From positions 186,001 through 250,000 of the forward strand of contig VJWM01000103.1 in assembly GCA_010909165.1 (NCBI GenBank): a DNA stretch of 64,000 nt. The letters are read 5' to 3'. The notes below the pieces were generated by a model. It made no database searches, was not told the DNA's origin, and was given only the letters and a program-made list of their open reading frames with translations. Made by a program: the position numbers and the translations under genes. This document shows positions 33,559 to 43,804 of this stretch, one piece after another; the stretch's first letter is position 1, and every line of letters starts with the position of its first letter. This stretch comes from Anthoceros angustus. Lineage: Eukaryota; Streptophyta; Anthocerotopsida; Anthocerotales; Anthocerotaceae.

Positions 33559-36500
33559 ATGCCGGTGGGAGAGGCCAATCTGTTCGGCCTGCACCAGTTT
33601 GATAACCAAACTAGCTTTTTCTCCCAATCTGTCTTCCCACAGGTATGGCACCCCCAGGGGATCCTGGATGCAGATAGTACATCATTTGAGAGAAACGAGC
33701 GTGAGGAATGTCTGTGACAGGGGGTCGGATACGCGCTCCTGATTGGGTATGGAGCCTTTTTTGCGGTCATCACTGTCTGGGTATACTATCTGGACCACAA
33801 GTATGCTGGAGTTGTCTACCATTCGGAGGAGTTCAACACAGCGGGACGGTCGATCAAGACCGGCCTGATTGCTGTGGACGTGGTCAGTCACTGGACGTGG
33901 TATGTATAGGTGGCAATAGCATGAGTTCTGAAAAACTGATGGCGACAGGCGAATTTTGGATTCATCTGCTCTGCTAGGGTAACCATAGAGAATCCGGCAG
34001 TGCAGGGTGGCGACTCTACTGCAGTCTACCTCAGAGGCCTACTGGTTTGGCATCAGCGGCCCCCTATGGTAAGCATACTATGTTTGTTGTCACACAGCTT
34101 AATGCCGTCAAGGAGGCCTCGTTTTTGTAGGCCTTCAATGTGGGTCCTCCGTGTTGCAGGTTCGCAAACACAGCTACGGTTCCGCTTGTCCTCTTCGGGA
34201 CTGTGGCGTTGCAGATTAAGAGGAAGGCACCCAAAGCGCATACTGTGATAGAGCTCGTGCGCCGTAGATGGGGCCACACAGCTGCATTTGTGAGCAACGT
34301 GCTGGTGTTGAGTTGTAACTTCAATTCTTTGTCTTGTATGTATGTGACTAGGTGTGTGGTGCACATTGTTGGTGCTGTTGCAGGTTTTCATGTACATATG
34401 CTTCCTCAACAACATCCTGGTCTGCGTGCTTGTGTTCATTGGCGCTGCCGATGTTTTTACTGCTGCAACTGGTCCGACTTGAGCTCTCAAGTTCCTGCAG
34501 TTTGCGTTTTGTTATTTTGGTACTGACAGTGATACTGGCAGGCATGAATGTCTACTCAGCGCTGATGCTGATCCCGTTGTTCGTCGTCATCTACACTGTG
34601 GTTGGTGGCCTCAAGGCAACCTTTGTTTCCTCCTACCTCCACACCGCGGTCATTTTCGTCGTCCTTAATGTCCTTGTGTATGCGGTAAGATTATCCAGCA
34701 TTCTGCTGGTGTATGTATTCAGCAGGCTTGCATTGATCACATGAAAGACCTGAAATGTGGTCTCTAACAAGCTGCAGCTTACCTACCTGTAGGTATTTGC
34801 GTCAAGCAAACATCCTGTGGGCAGCATCGCTCAGGTCTGGAAGAATTTGACAAGATATGCTACAGTCATACCTGTTAAAGGTGGGGGAGCCGTCCCACCT
34901 GCTCAACACTAGGCAATGATCATGAGATCGCAACATGTTCCTCATGAATCTCTTTCCTGTGACAGGCAACAAGGACGGCAGTCTCCTGACTGTGTACAGT
35001 ATCCCAGGGATCAAGTTTGCAGTATTCAACCTAATTGGAGCCTGCGCAAACCTTGCCGCTGATCAGGCTTACTGGCAGGTATGCAGCTAGCAGACAACCC
35101 CATGCTTCTGCATTGCATTGGACTTGTGGCGGTTGGTAGTTTGTAGTAATCCTTACTGGTTGAAGTTGGCATGTCTGGCAGAGTGCAATCGCGGCAGAAC
35201 CAAGGGCAGCATTTAAAGGCTACATCTTGGGCGGATTGCTGTGGCTTCCCATTCCGTTCACCTTGGCTACAGCTTTGGGATTGGGTGCTCTTGCCCTTGA
35301 TCTTCCAATCAGCAGTGAGGAGGCGGAGGCTGGGCTAGTTGCACTTGCTGTTGCACAGTTTCTTATGGGCAAAGGTATGCATTCCTACAAGTTCCATATT
35401 CAGCATGTTCAGCCTATAGGTGGGTAGTCATCGGCTATGGGTGTTGTGCCATAACAGTTGGCGTAGTGTTGGTACTCACAATGATATTCATGGCTGCAAC
35501 GTCAACTGGATCCGCTGAGCTTATCGCTATGAGCTCTATCTACACATACGACATCCATAAGGCAAAGGATAAAAGCTTAAAACCATGATCAATGTAGCAG
35601 ATGGTCATGCAAGAGGTGGAGTCTCACATTTGCTTCTCTGTCCCTCATCTTTTAGGCTTACGTTAACAAGAAAGCATCAGGCAGAGAATTGCTTATAGTA
35701 TCAAGAGTATCAGTCGGCCTTCTGGGCATACTGATGGGTGCCTTGTCTTGTCTTCTGGTGAAGGTACCTACTTACCTCACCCCCGTCGCTACTCGTGTAT
35801 GTTTTGCTTCTCATTTCTGTCTCTCTCACTTCCCTTGTTTCTTGCAGCTTGGTCTCAATGTGAACTTCCTATTTCTGACACTGGGCCTCCTAGTGGCATC
35901 CGGATTTCCTCCTCTGACCTTCTTGCTGGTGTGGCCCGCTGTTTCAAAAGGAGCTGCTATAGCTGGAGCTCTTGTAGGCCAAGTGGTTGCTGTTGTTGCA
36001 TGGGTCGTACATACTAAGGTAAACCCTCTGTTTGTTTAAGCATCGATCCAAGTGTCCCCATGATCCTGGCTGCACGTTCACTCACTGCCAAAGCTATGAT
36101 AAGGCAGATTGTTTACGATACTGTCAGCATCGACACTCTGCAAGAATTCGGTCCAATCCTCGATGGCACAGTGGTTGCGATCATGCTATCAGCTGTGGTC
36201 TGCGTATTGTGGACATGGGTGTCCCCAGACACTACTGGCGGCTTCTCCAGGTAGGAATCCTGCTTGTGAGCTGGTTTGCACCAATACCAAACATGAGAAC
36301 TGAATCACAGTTTCCTGTGAAGGTTTCAAGACATCGAAGTGATGGACGATGTCACCATTCTGGACCCCGCCGACAAGGATCCTGAAGCTATGGAGCGGTC
36401 GTTCAAGTGGACTGTCGGGATTGGAGGGGTACTATCGGTGCTCTTGGCGGTAGTCTGGCCCCTCCTCATGCTCCCTGCTGGCGTCTTCTCGGAGGTACCT

Positions 36501-36806
36501 CTCTTTATCTCTGAGTAGTCTAGTACACCTTGCCCGGAAATTGCACAATTGCACCTAGACTAATGTGGGCAACCTGTGCTGCGTGAGATGCAGAGTTACT
36601 TCTGGTTCTTCGTTGTGCTGTCCATGGCCTGGGCAGGCATAGCCACGGTCATCTGCACATTCATGCCGCTCTTGGAGGCAAGGAAAATCCTGGCAAAAGT
36701 GATTAAACTTATGCTCGGATTTGAGACAGAAGCAAACATATCCAGATCTGCATCTGAATTAGAAGCAGACGTACCCGGATCTGCCCTTGTACAAACGTGG
36801 AAGTAG
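33559..36806 (+). CDS. DUR3: Urea-proton symporter DUR3 (sodium/solute symporter family), 15 exons
   Basis: High-affinity urea uptake carrier of the plasma membrane. Exons 33559-33642, 33721-33899, 34006-34068, 34160-34289, 34384-34471, 34542-34684, 34793-34880, 34966-35078, 35182-35374, 35458-35561, 35656-35763, 35848-36018, 36108-36250, 36323-36494 and 36594-36806 join in frame to 663 aa, near the family's ~690. Family landmarks: [108 protein letters not shown] and [14 protein letters not shown]. Many hydrophobic spans are visible. The intron after IHK (35562-35655) starts with GC (aag|gcaaag), a GC-AG intron; no GT donor can replace it without a stop. The N-terminus is short (28 aa before the first span) and ATG 33559 is the only one that fits. 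The C-terminal tail is acidic and ends TWK. Confidence 0.93.
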
Positions 36807-36996
36807 TCCAATAATAAAGCACCTCGTCATCGAGGCTCGCTTTGTACATATGTGTCGTGACAGATGCAGGCATCACTGTATATGCCCCACCAAAAACCCT
36901 ATCGTGCACCAAAACGAGGCTTCTCCTCCCTCGAGTCCCGCTACTAGAGCACCTGTCCCCATCGCGACAGGAGCACGAGCGCATATACCGTCTGCG

Positions 36997-37804
36997 ATGG
37001 GGTTCCTCACCCTACTTCTAGTGTTGGCCTTGGGAGCTGTAATACCTGGAACATCAGCAAGTTCATCGTGGAGCGTTTGTGGTTGGTTTCTACTCCCCTT
37101 GTGTTCTGGAGTTCGCAGGGGTTTGTCGGGGCTCTCACCTCATACGTGCAATTGCAGACTCGAGATCATATCCTGTCACCGTGAAGGGTGTGACGGTGAA
37201 TCCAGACCCTGTGGTAAGCGGGGATGTCGCCGAGTTCCTCATTCCTGCAACCACTGGTATGTGTATTCAGATGCAGGTTTGCGGCAATCTTCCCCTCATG
37301 TCCGAGGGGACTGGAATGTCACGCTTGGTGTCGGCGTGGTTTGTGTGCAGATAAGGAGATCACGGGCGGGACAGTATCGATCACCGTGTACTTCCACAAC
37401 ATCCCTGTGCACAGCGAAAAGGACGACTTGTGCTCTAAGACGCCGTGCCCTATCCAGCCTGGTGAATTCACATTGAGCAATTCTGAAATCCTTCCAAAGA
37501 TAACTCCCCCGGTATGTTTCTCTCTCCCTCTCCCTCTCCCTGTGGCTTGCTGCCCTGAGATCCCTTCCTCAGGAGATGCCTTGTCTTACAGAGGGTGCTT
37601 TTTTGTTGCCAACCGTGGCAGGGCTCCTACAAAATCAAGCTGCAAGTTCTGGATGGCTCCGCAAACGTGCTGGCATGCACGTATGTGAACTTTGAGATCA
37701 CTTGGGCCTGGCCTTCTGAGCTAAACTCCAAGACTACCGGGGTCCCATCCATCCTGCAGCTCAAGGCGGGTGAGCAGCCTGCTCTAAGCCTCGCTAACAA
37801 GTAG
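36997..37804 (+). CDS. ML-domain (MD-2-related lipid-recognition) secreted protein, 4 exons
   Basis: Exons 36997-37081, 37158-37256, 37351-37511 and 37622-37804 give 175 aa. A signal peptide (MGFLTLLLVLALGAVIPGTSA) is followed by the ML domain: WSVCDSRSYPVTVKGVTVNP, DPVVSGDVAEFLIPATT, GGTVSITVYFHNIPVHSEKD, DLCSKTPCPIQPGEF and GSYKIKLQVLDG, ending LACTYVNFEITW. Three Cys pairs of the family can be placed. Plant relatives are annotated as phosphatidylglycerol/phosphatidylinositol transfer-like proteins and bind lipid in the secretory space. About 30 residues after the usual end (AWPSELNSK...) are extra. It starts only 190 bp after the DUR3 stop, same strand; the genes are separate. Function beyond lipid binding is inference. 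Confidence 0.9.
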
Positions 37805-39577
37805 ACAGTGCCGGTGAGCACGCGTGTACATAATACATAGCAATCAGCTAGCTAGCTTTTTACTCCTGAGTTTCAGGTGTTTCCTTACCCTTGTCACTAC
37901 ATAGCTTGTCGCTTATCCTGCGCGTATGTAATTCCTTTTTTTAATTGATCCCTATCATCGACCTGAAGCAATGTGACTCCTGCCGTAATTACTGGCACGC
38001 CGAGTTCTCTCGACGCCTTGGCCACAGGGCGAAGGATGTGGTGCATCGAGTGCCCTTATTGACGCCAATGCCCAGCAAGGCCTCGGTCGAGAGGCGCTTC
38101 CTCTGACTGTGTTCGGAGTCTGCTCGCCTTTTAGAAAAACCCAGGCAGCATGTCACACTCCGCTTGTGGTTTACAGTCCTTCCCGTTCCCCCGCCTCTGT
38201 GGTGAATTTTGTGCATGTGATGCGGGGACGGGGAAAAGAAATGATCCCTGCCCGCGTGAGCAGATTGGCGAGAGACGACGGCTTGGATGATGGATCCCCT
38301 TGGGCCTGATGGACCCCGAAGGAACCGTATGCTTCATCGATCCCAACTGGCTCTGGCTCTGGCTCTGGCTATAGCTCTAGCTCGTGTACGACGAGATAAT
38401 CAAGGGCAGGGCCATCCAGAACAGAAAAAGGTATTGAGCTTATTTAGGACGCCTCCCAAAATGGTTGGTTAACCCAGAATGGCACCCCGTTTCTCTGGGT
38501 GTTTTGTTGTGAGTAATTTAAAACGAACGGCAAGAACTTGTAATAAGAGTTTGCATTTTCAAATGGCAATACGCTAGAGCTTGTGAAAAATTGATCGCGA
38601 GACACCAATTGTGGCATTATCGTTAGTTTCATCTTGCATGACTCAATGCTCAGCTAGCTAGCCAGGCAATGGCAACGATGGGCCGCTGATGTAGAAGAAG
38701 AAGTATATTACAATACTGTCCACCTGGATGGAATTTTCGTAGCATGGTATCGCAGTAGCAGTAGCAGCCCTAAAATTCAATATCGGTTTACATATATATG
38801 CCTTCGCCCCACGTAATGGCAGGCCACTTGCAGAAACAATGGTAGAGAAACAGTCGGCCACCGTCCACAAGCAGGTGTGCGGAGGAGCTTATTAGCACGG
38901 TTGGAAGGGAAAATAGGAGGCGACCACGGTGCCAGCTGCCCGCGCGCGTGCTGCCTGTCTCGTGGCTGTGGCCGCCTAATTCTGGCTTTTTCCGCAGATG
39001 GAATTTGTGGGGAAGCCGCCCGCCACGAGGACAGGGCCGTGACGTGGGCGCAGGCAGCGCCAGCTGGAGCCAGCCAGGGCCCGCTTCGTCGAGACCCGTC
39101 CGCGCCATCATGGCGCAGGCTCCGCCACGATGGACGATCCGCGCCCGCCCCCTCCGCCCTAGTCAACAGCGGGTGCTCCCGCACATGGCCCCACGGGCCG
39201 CGCATTCTGTGATTTGCGTTTATACATAGATATCGCGAGCTACTGGCGAGGGTTGCTATATGCATCTCAGATTCCGCCTAGCATCTGGAGATGTGCTCCC
39301 AGTGCCGCTTGCGCTACTCCGCTCCATCTTTCACCAGTGTCACTCGCTGCTTGCATGTTCCACGGGGCCCGCCCCCTTCCTCGCCTGCCACTATTTGTTG
39401 CGGCCTGCCGATCCTCTGGGCAGTGCAGCGCTGCTCGCTCCCGGTCACGGCGCCCTGGCCCGGTCCCGGTCCCGGTCCTGTGCCTCTGCCTCTGCCTGTC
39501 CACTCCGGACCCGCGGGTCGTGTCGCTGCTGCAGTGATGTGAGCCGGCCGTGCTCGCCTTGTCTTAATGGGCTGCGG
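37805..39577. other. Intergenic between ML-domain gene and AT1G01500-like gene
   Basis: No gene recognised. Several long open frames on both strands at 38.8-39.5 kb are due to high GC and do not resemble any family. A ggctct microsatellite lies at 38350-38383. Confidence 0.45.
38350..38383. repeat. ggctct hexamer microsatellite
   Basis: Three perfect ggctct units followed by decayed ones (ggctat, agctct, agctc). Confidence 0.85.
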
Positions 39578-39760
39578 GTGCTAGGCTCGTCGGGTTGTGG
39601 GCGCTGGGCTTGCTGGGCTGTGGGCGCTGGGCTTGCTGGGCTGTGGGCGCTGGGCTCGCTGGGCTGTGGGCGCTAGGCTCGCTGGGCCGTGGGCGCTAGG
39701 CTCGCTGGGCCGTGGGCGCTAGGCTTGCTGGACTTGCTGGGTTGTGGGCGCTAGGGAGCA
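39578..39760. repeat. 23-bp minisatellite (gctgggcttgctgggctgtgggc)
   Basis: About eight units with ctgggctt/ctgggctc/ctaggctc variants in direct order. The same array returns at 40997-41178 inside the second 1.4-kb copy. Confidence 0.93.
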
Positions 39761-40996
39761 GGGAGACGAAGCTGAGCGCGAGCCCACCAAGGCGTTTGGG
39801 ATGCGCCGAAATCTTGCCGCCCTACCGGAGCTGCTGCGCAGGCGGGACTGCGCGCTGGGGGAGGAGGAGGAAGCGGGGAATCGGGTGTTCCGGCGCCGGC
39901 GGCAGATGGTGGAGGGGTTCCGGGATGCGGAGCCGGAATGAATGAGGGAGCGGCCTTGGAGCTGAGGCATGTGATGGAGATGGAGGGGTATGCAGGCAGG
40001 GAGAGGGAAAGGGAGGTGGTGGAGGAGGAAAGAGGGGACGGGAGGCGGGCTGCGCCGGCGTATCTGCACCTGGACATACCGGGGGCCATGGCAGCGGCAG
40101 GGGCAGTGTCGCCCCTCGGCCAGGCCCGGCAGACGTGCAACAAGCAGTACGGCTTCTGCGGCATGTCGCTGGTGCATGCTTGGTTCGAGGTGAAGTTCTT
40201 CTACGTCAAGGTGGTGGCGAGCCACGCCGAGGGCTTCCCGGAGACCCTGACGATGCGGTATCTGCCGCGGACCATCGGCACGGAGCTGGAGGTGAACGGG
40301 GGGCGGATCCCGCCCTCGGAGCACACATGGATCCACCTGCGCCGGGACCGGATGGACCTGGACTGCGCCGAGGCCGAGGTCACGTACGTGAGCACGGACA
40401 ACGTGCGCACCAGCGGCTCCGTCGGGTTCCTCATTCTCGACGAGGACGAGCTGCTGCTGGAGGGGTTGCTGGAGTACTCGGAGGACGTGCCCCCTTCGGG
40501 CGAGCCGTCCCCGCTGCTGGAGTCGTTCGACAGCCCCAGCCCCCGGAGCCCGTCCAAGAGCGTGCGATTGGGGTGGAACATGGACCTGGCCTGCGCGCTG
40601 GGGCCTTCCGGCTGCAGCTTTGCCAGAAGCAAGCATGACTACTCCACCTCGGCGGTCACCCTGGCCCCGCCCTCCATGGAGACTTGCGTGGTGGGCAGAT
40701 ATCTCGGGTCCCCTCTCGTCCTCACGCACACCGTTAGCCTCACCACCCGGCGCAGGAACAGCATCCGGCGTGGAACCCTTGATGCCATCCCGGAAGGGGA
40801 GGTTCTGGAGAGGAACAGCTGCAGCTTGATTCTGGCCGACCAAGGTGCTCAGGTATGTATGTGGGTCTTGTTTCCTTTTTATGTTTCTGCTTCCTGTTTC
40901 CTTTGTGTGGCTTCTCGTGCCTGCTTCTTGAAGGGGTTGCATGCTCACCCCGCTTGTGAATGTCATGGCAACAGGGTAGAGAGCAGGGTGCTGCGG
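39578..40996. repeat. 1.4-kb tandem duplication, first copy
   Basis: Starts gtgctaggctcg right after gctgcgg and ends with another gctgcgg, so the junction sits in a 7-bp identity. It contains a 23-bp minisatellite (39578-39760), the start and whole first exon of the AT1G01500-like gene, and the first part of its intron plus a few bases of exon 2. Its coding frame is intact. Confidence 0.95.
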
Positions 40997-42614
40997 GTGC
41001 TAGGCTCGTCGGGTTGTGGGCGCTGGGCTTGCTGGGCTGTGGGCGCTGGGCTTGCTGGGCTGTGGGCGCTGGGCTCGCTGGGCTGTGGGCGCTGGGCTCG
41101 CTGGGGCCGTGGGCGCTAGGCTCGCTGGGGCCGTGGGCGCTGGGCTTGCTGGACTTGCTGGGTTGTGGGCGCTAGGGAGCAGGAGACGAAGCTGAGCGCG
41201 AGCCCACCAAGGCGTTTGGGATGCGCCGAAATCTTGCCGCCCTACCGGAGCTGCTGCGCAGGCGGGACTGCGCGCTGGGGAGGAGGAGGAAGCGGGGAAT
41301 CGGGTGTTCCGGCGCCGGCGGCAGATGGTGGAGGGTTCCGGGATGCGGAGCCGGAATGAATGAGGGCAGCCTTGGAGCTGAGGCATGTGATGGAGATGGA
41401 GGGTATGCAGGCAGGGAGAGGAAAGGGAGGTGGTGGAGGAGGAAGAGGGGACGGGAGGCGGGCTGCGCCGGCGTATCTGCACCTGGACATACCGGGGCCA
41501 TGGCAGCGGCAGGGGCAGTGTCGCCCTCGGCCAGGCCGGCAGACGTGCAACAAGCAGTACGGCTTCTGCGGCATGTCGCTGGTGCATGCTTGGTTCGAGG
41601 TGAAGTTCTTCTACGTCAAGGTGGTGGCGAGCCACGCCGAGGGCTTCCGGAGACCCTGACGATGCGGTATCTGCCGCGGACCATCGGCACGGAGCTGGAG
41701 GTGAACGGGGGCGGATCCCGCCCTCGGAGCACACATGGATCCACCTGCGCCGGGACCGGATGGACCTGGACTGCGCCGAGGCCGAGGTCACGTACGTGAG
41801 CACGGACAACGTGCGCACCAGCGGCTCCGTCGGGTTCCTCATTCTCGACGAGGACGAGCTGCTGCTGGAGGGTTGCTGGGTACTCGGAGGACGTGCCCCT
41901 TCGGGCGAGCCGTCCCCGCTGCTGGAGTCGTTCGACAGCCCCAGCCCCGGAGCCCGTCAAGAGCGTGCGATTGGGGTGGAACATGGACCTGGCCTGCGCG
42001 CTGGGGCCTTCCGGCTGCAGCTTTGCCAGAAGCAAGCATGACTACTCCACCTCGGCGGTCACCCTGGCCCCGCCCTCCATGGAGACTTGCGTGGTGGGCA
42101 GATATCTCGGGTCCCCTCTCGTCCTCACGCACACCGTTAGCCTCACCACCCGGCGCAGGAACAGCATCCGGCGTGGAACCCTTGATGCCATCCCGGAAGG
42201 GGAGGTTCTGGAGAGGAACAGCTGCAGCTTGATTCTGGCCGACCAAGGTGCTCAGGTATGTATGTGGGTCTTGTTTCCTTTTTATGTTTCTGCTTCCTGT
42301 TTCCTTTGTGTGGCTTCTCGTGCCTGCTTCTTGAAGGGGTTGCATGCTCACCCCGCTTGTGAATGTCATGGCAACAGGGTAGAGAGAGCAGGGGTGCTGC
42401 GGAGTACGACGAAGACAAGGTGGCTGGGACCATGAACTACTACTCGCTGGATGGTTTTGACACAGAGGATGGCCACTTGTCGTGGTTCAACACGGGAGTC
42501 CGAGTTGGTGTGGGAATTGGTTTAGGAATGTGCATAGGCATTAGCTTGGGCGTCGGTCTCATCATTCGCTCTTATCAGGCAACAACCAGAACATTCAGGA
42601 GAAGATTTTTCTAG
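39938..42614 (+). CDS. AT1G01500-like plant protein with C-terminal membrane segment
   Basis: Exon 39938-40852 and exon 42378-42614 join in frame to 383 aa, skipping the whole second duplication copy as intron. The family (in Arabidopsis AT1G01500, automatically named erythronate-4-phosphate dehydrogenase family, without proven enzyme activity) is recognised from WFEVKFFYVKVVASHAEGFP, PRTIGTELEVNG, LRRDRMDLDCAEAEVTYVST, SGSVGFLILDEDELLLEG, GTLDAIPE, and the C-terminal HLSWFNTGVRVGVGIGLGMC, then VGLIIRSYQ and TTRTFRRRF. The Gly-rich hydrophobic stretch near residues 345-370 is a likely membrane anchor. The N-terminal ~70 aa are Glu/Arg-rich and poorly conserved, so the start could be a later Met. 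If the duplication is an assembly error, the true intron is only ~120 bp. Confidence 0.85.
40997..42402. repeat. 1.4-kb tandem duplication, second copy, with homopolymer losses
   Basis: Second copy of 39578-40996, 13 bp shorter. In 41330-41960 it lacks single bases at least ten times, almost always inside runs: ggagggg to ggaggg twice, gagggaaaggg to gaggaaaggg, ggaaagag to ggaagag, cgggggcc to cggggcc, gcccctcgg to gccctcgg, gcccgg to gccgg, tcccgg to tccgg, cggggggc to cgggggc, gccccctt to gcccctt. Those losses break the exon 1 frame in several places. Outside that stretch the copies are almost identical (for example 41980-42375). Real duplicates normally collect substitutions, so uncorrected sequencing error or a false duplicate in the assembly is likely. 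Confidence 0.93.
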
Positions 42615-43804
42615 CTTCTTCCGCTCTTGCATTTTTCTAACTGACCACCACAAGACGGGGGTACAAGCCTGCAAGTACCTGGTTGAGTCTGAAACTGTTC
42701 TGACCTTAGAAATGACCTGCTTCCCACTTACATACCTGTAAGATTGTTATATTTGTCCTGCTTACTACTAGAATGACCTGCCGCCTATATTTCAAGGCTC
42801 AAGACCAGTCCTGCCTTGGCAAGCAAGGTGTCTAACCTAGTCTTCCCTACCCTCCGCCCTGCACACTTCTCTGCCAGTAGACCCTCTGTACAATCTGCAG
42901 ATCTCTGCTGTACACATGAACGTGTGAGGTATGTAGGAAGAGGTAGGTAGTTGCTTTGACTTCTTTGTGAACTTACACAGCCCATATATTCGAAGTTGGA
43001 TGGCTTAGGCAGCATTCGAGAGAGCTTGAGAGGCAGTCAAATCTGCAACATGTGCAAAGTTGTCAATTCCTAAATTTTGGGTGGAGGGGTACAGTCCTCC
43101 CCGTTTTGGTAAAGCTCAAGAAGTCCAGTAGTTGTTGGTTGCATCACACTGTCCGTTCTCGTTCGACCATGTGCAACAGCTGTATCAAAGTGGTGGCTGG
43201 GACATGCTTTTTCAAGTGGTGGAACCGAAATCCACGAGAATGGGCAAACATGCCACTGGGGGGTGCGAACTTATCAGTAATGGTGTTAAAATTGGCATAT
43301 TATTCAGCAGCAGAATCCCAAGTGGATGCGGCCACCGGATAAGCTACGCAGCCAATAGTCCTTCACACACAGACAGTCAACTTCGGGCACTTGGTCATGG
43401 AACGTGCATAACAGAGAGAGCTACACATGAACATACCAAGCAGTATACAGAACGTGCGGACAACGCAATCTATATATGTCTCGCAATATGTGCATGGACA
43501 ATACAGCTCAGGTGGCTGGGACCATGAACTTCCTCAGAAGAATACATCGAAGACTAATAATATTACATCACAAAGAGTAACCCGACCATCCACATGCCTT
43601 CCACAAACGCAGGTACCTACAAACAGTACAACGACCACACGGGAGAACACGGGAGTTTACAACACGTTATAGCGACTCCAATGACTGGACAATGTCGTGA
43701 AATTGTGAAGGCGAGATGAGCGCAGGAAGGATCTCAGCGCTAGAAACAGAAATCAGTCTTAGGTCCGTCCAGTATACAAGTTGACATGACCGGTAGACAG
43801 CCTA
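42615..43804. other. Intergenic between convergent genes
   Basis: The 3' ends of the AT1G01500-like gene (+) and the CD2BP2-like gene (-) face each other here. A 20-bp piece, ggtggctgggaccatgaact, from exon 2 at 42419 returns at 43510, hinting at a small copied fragment. No gene seen. Confidence 0.45.

Noticed and set aside
33012-33602. 196-aa open frame before DUR3 as a separate gene
   Set aside because: No family resemblance, and it overlaps the DUR3 first exon in another frame.
35562-35590. Frameshift or stop in DUR3 after IHK
   Set aside because: A GC-AG intron joins the flanking exons in phase and gives the family sequence, so no lesion is needed.
39719-40966. 415-aa minus-strand open frame over the AT1G01500-like exon
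   Set aside because: Composition is Arg/Pro/Ala-rich without motifs, and the plus strand carries the recognised family.
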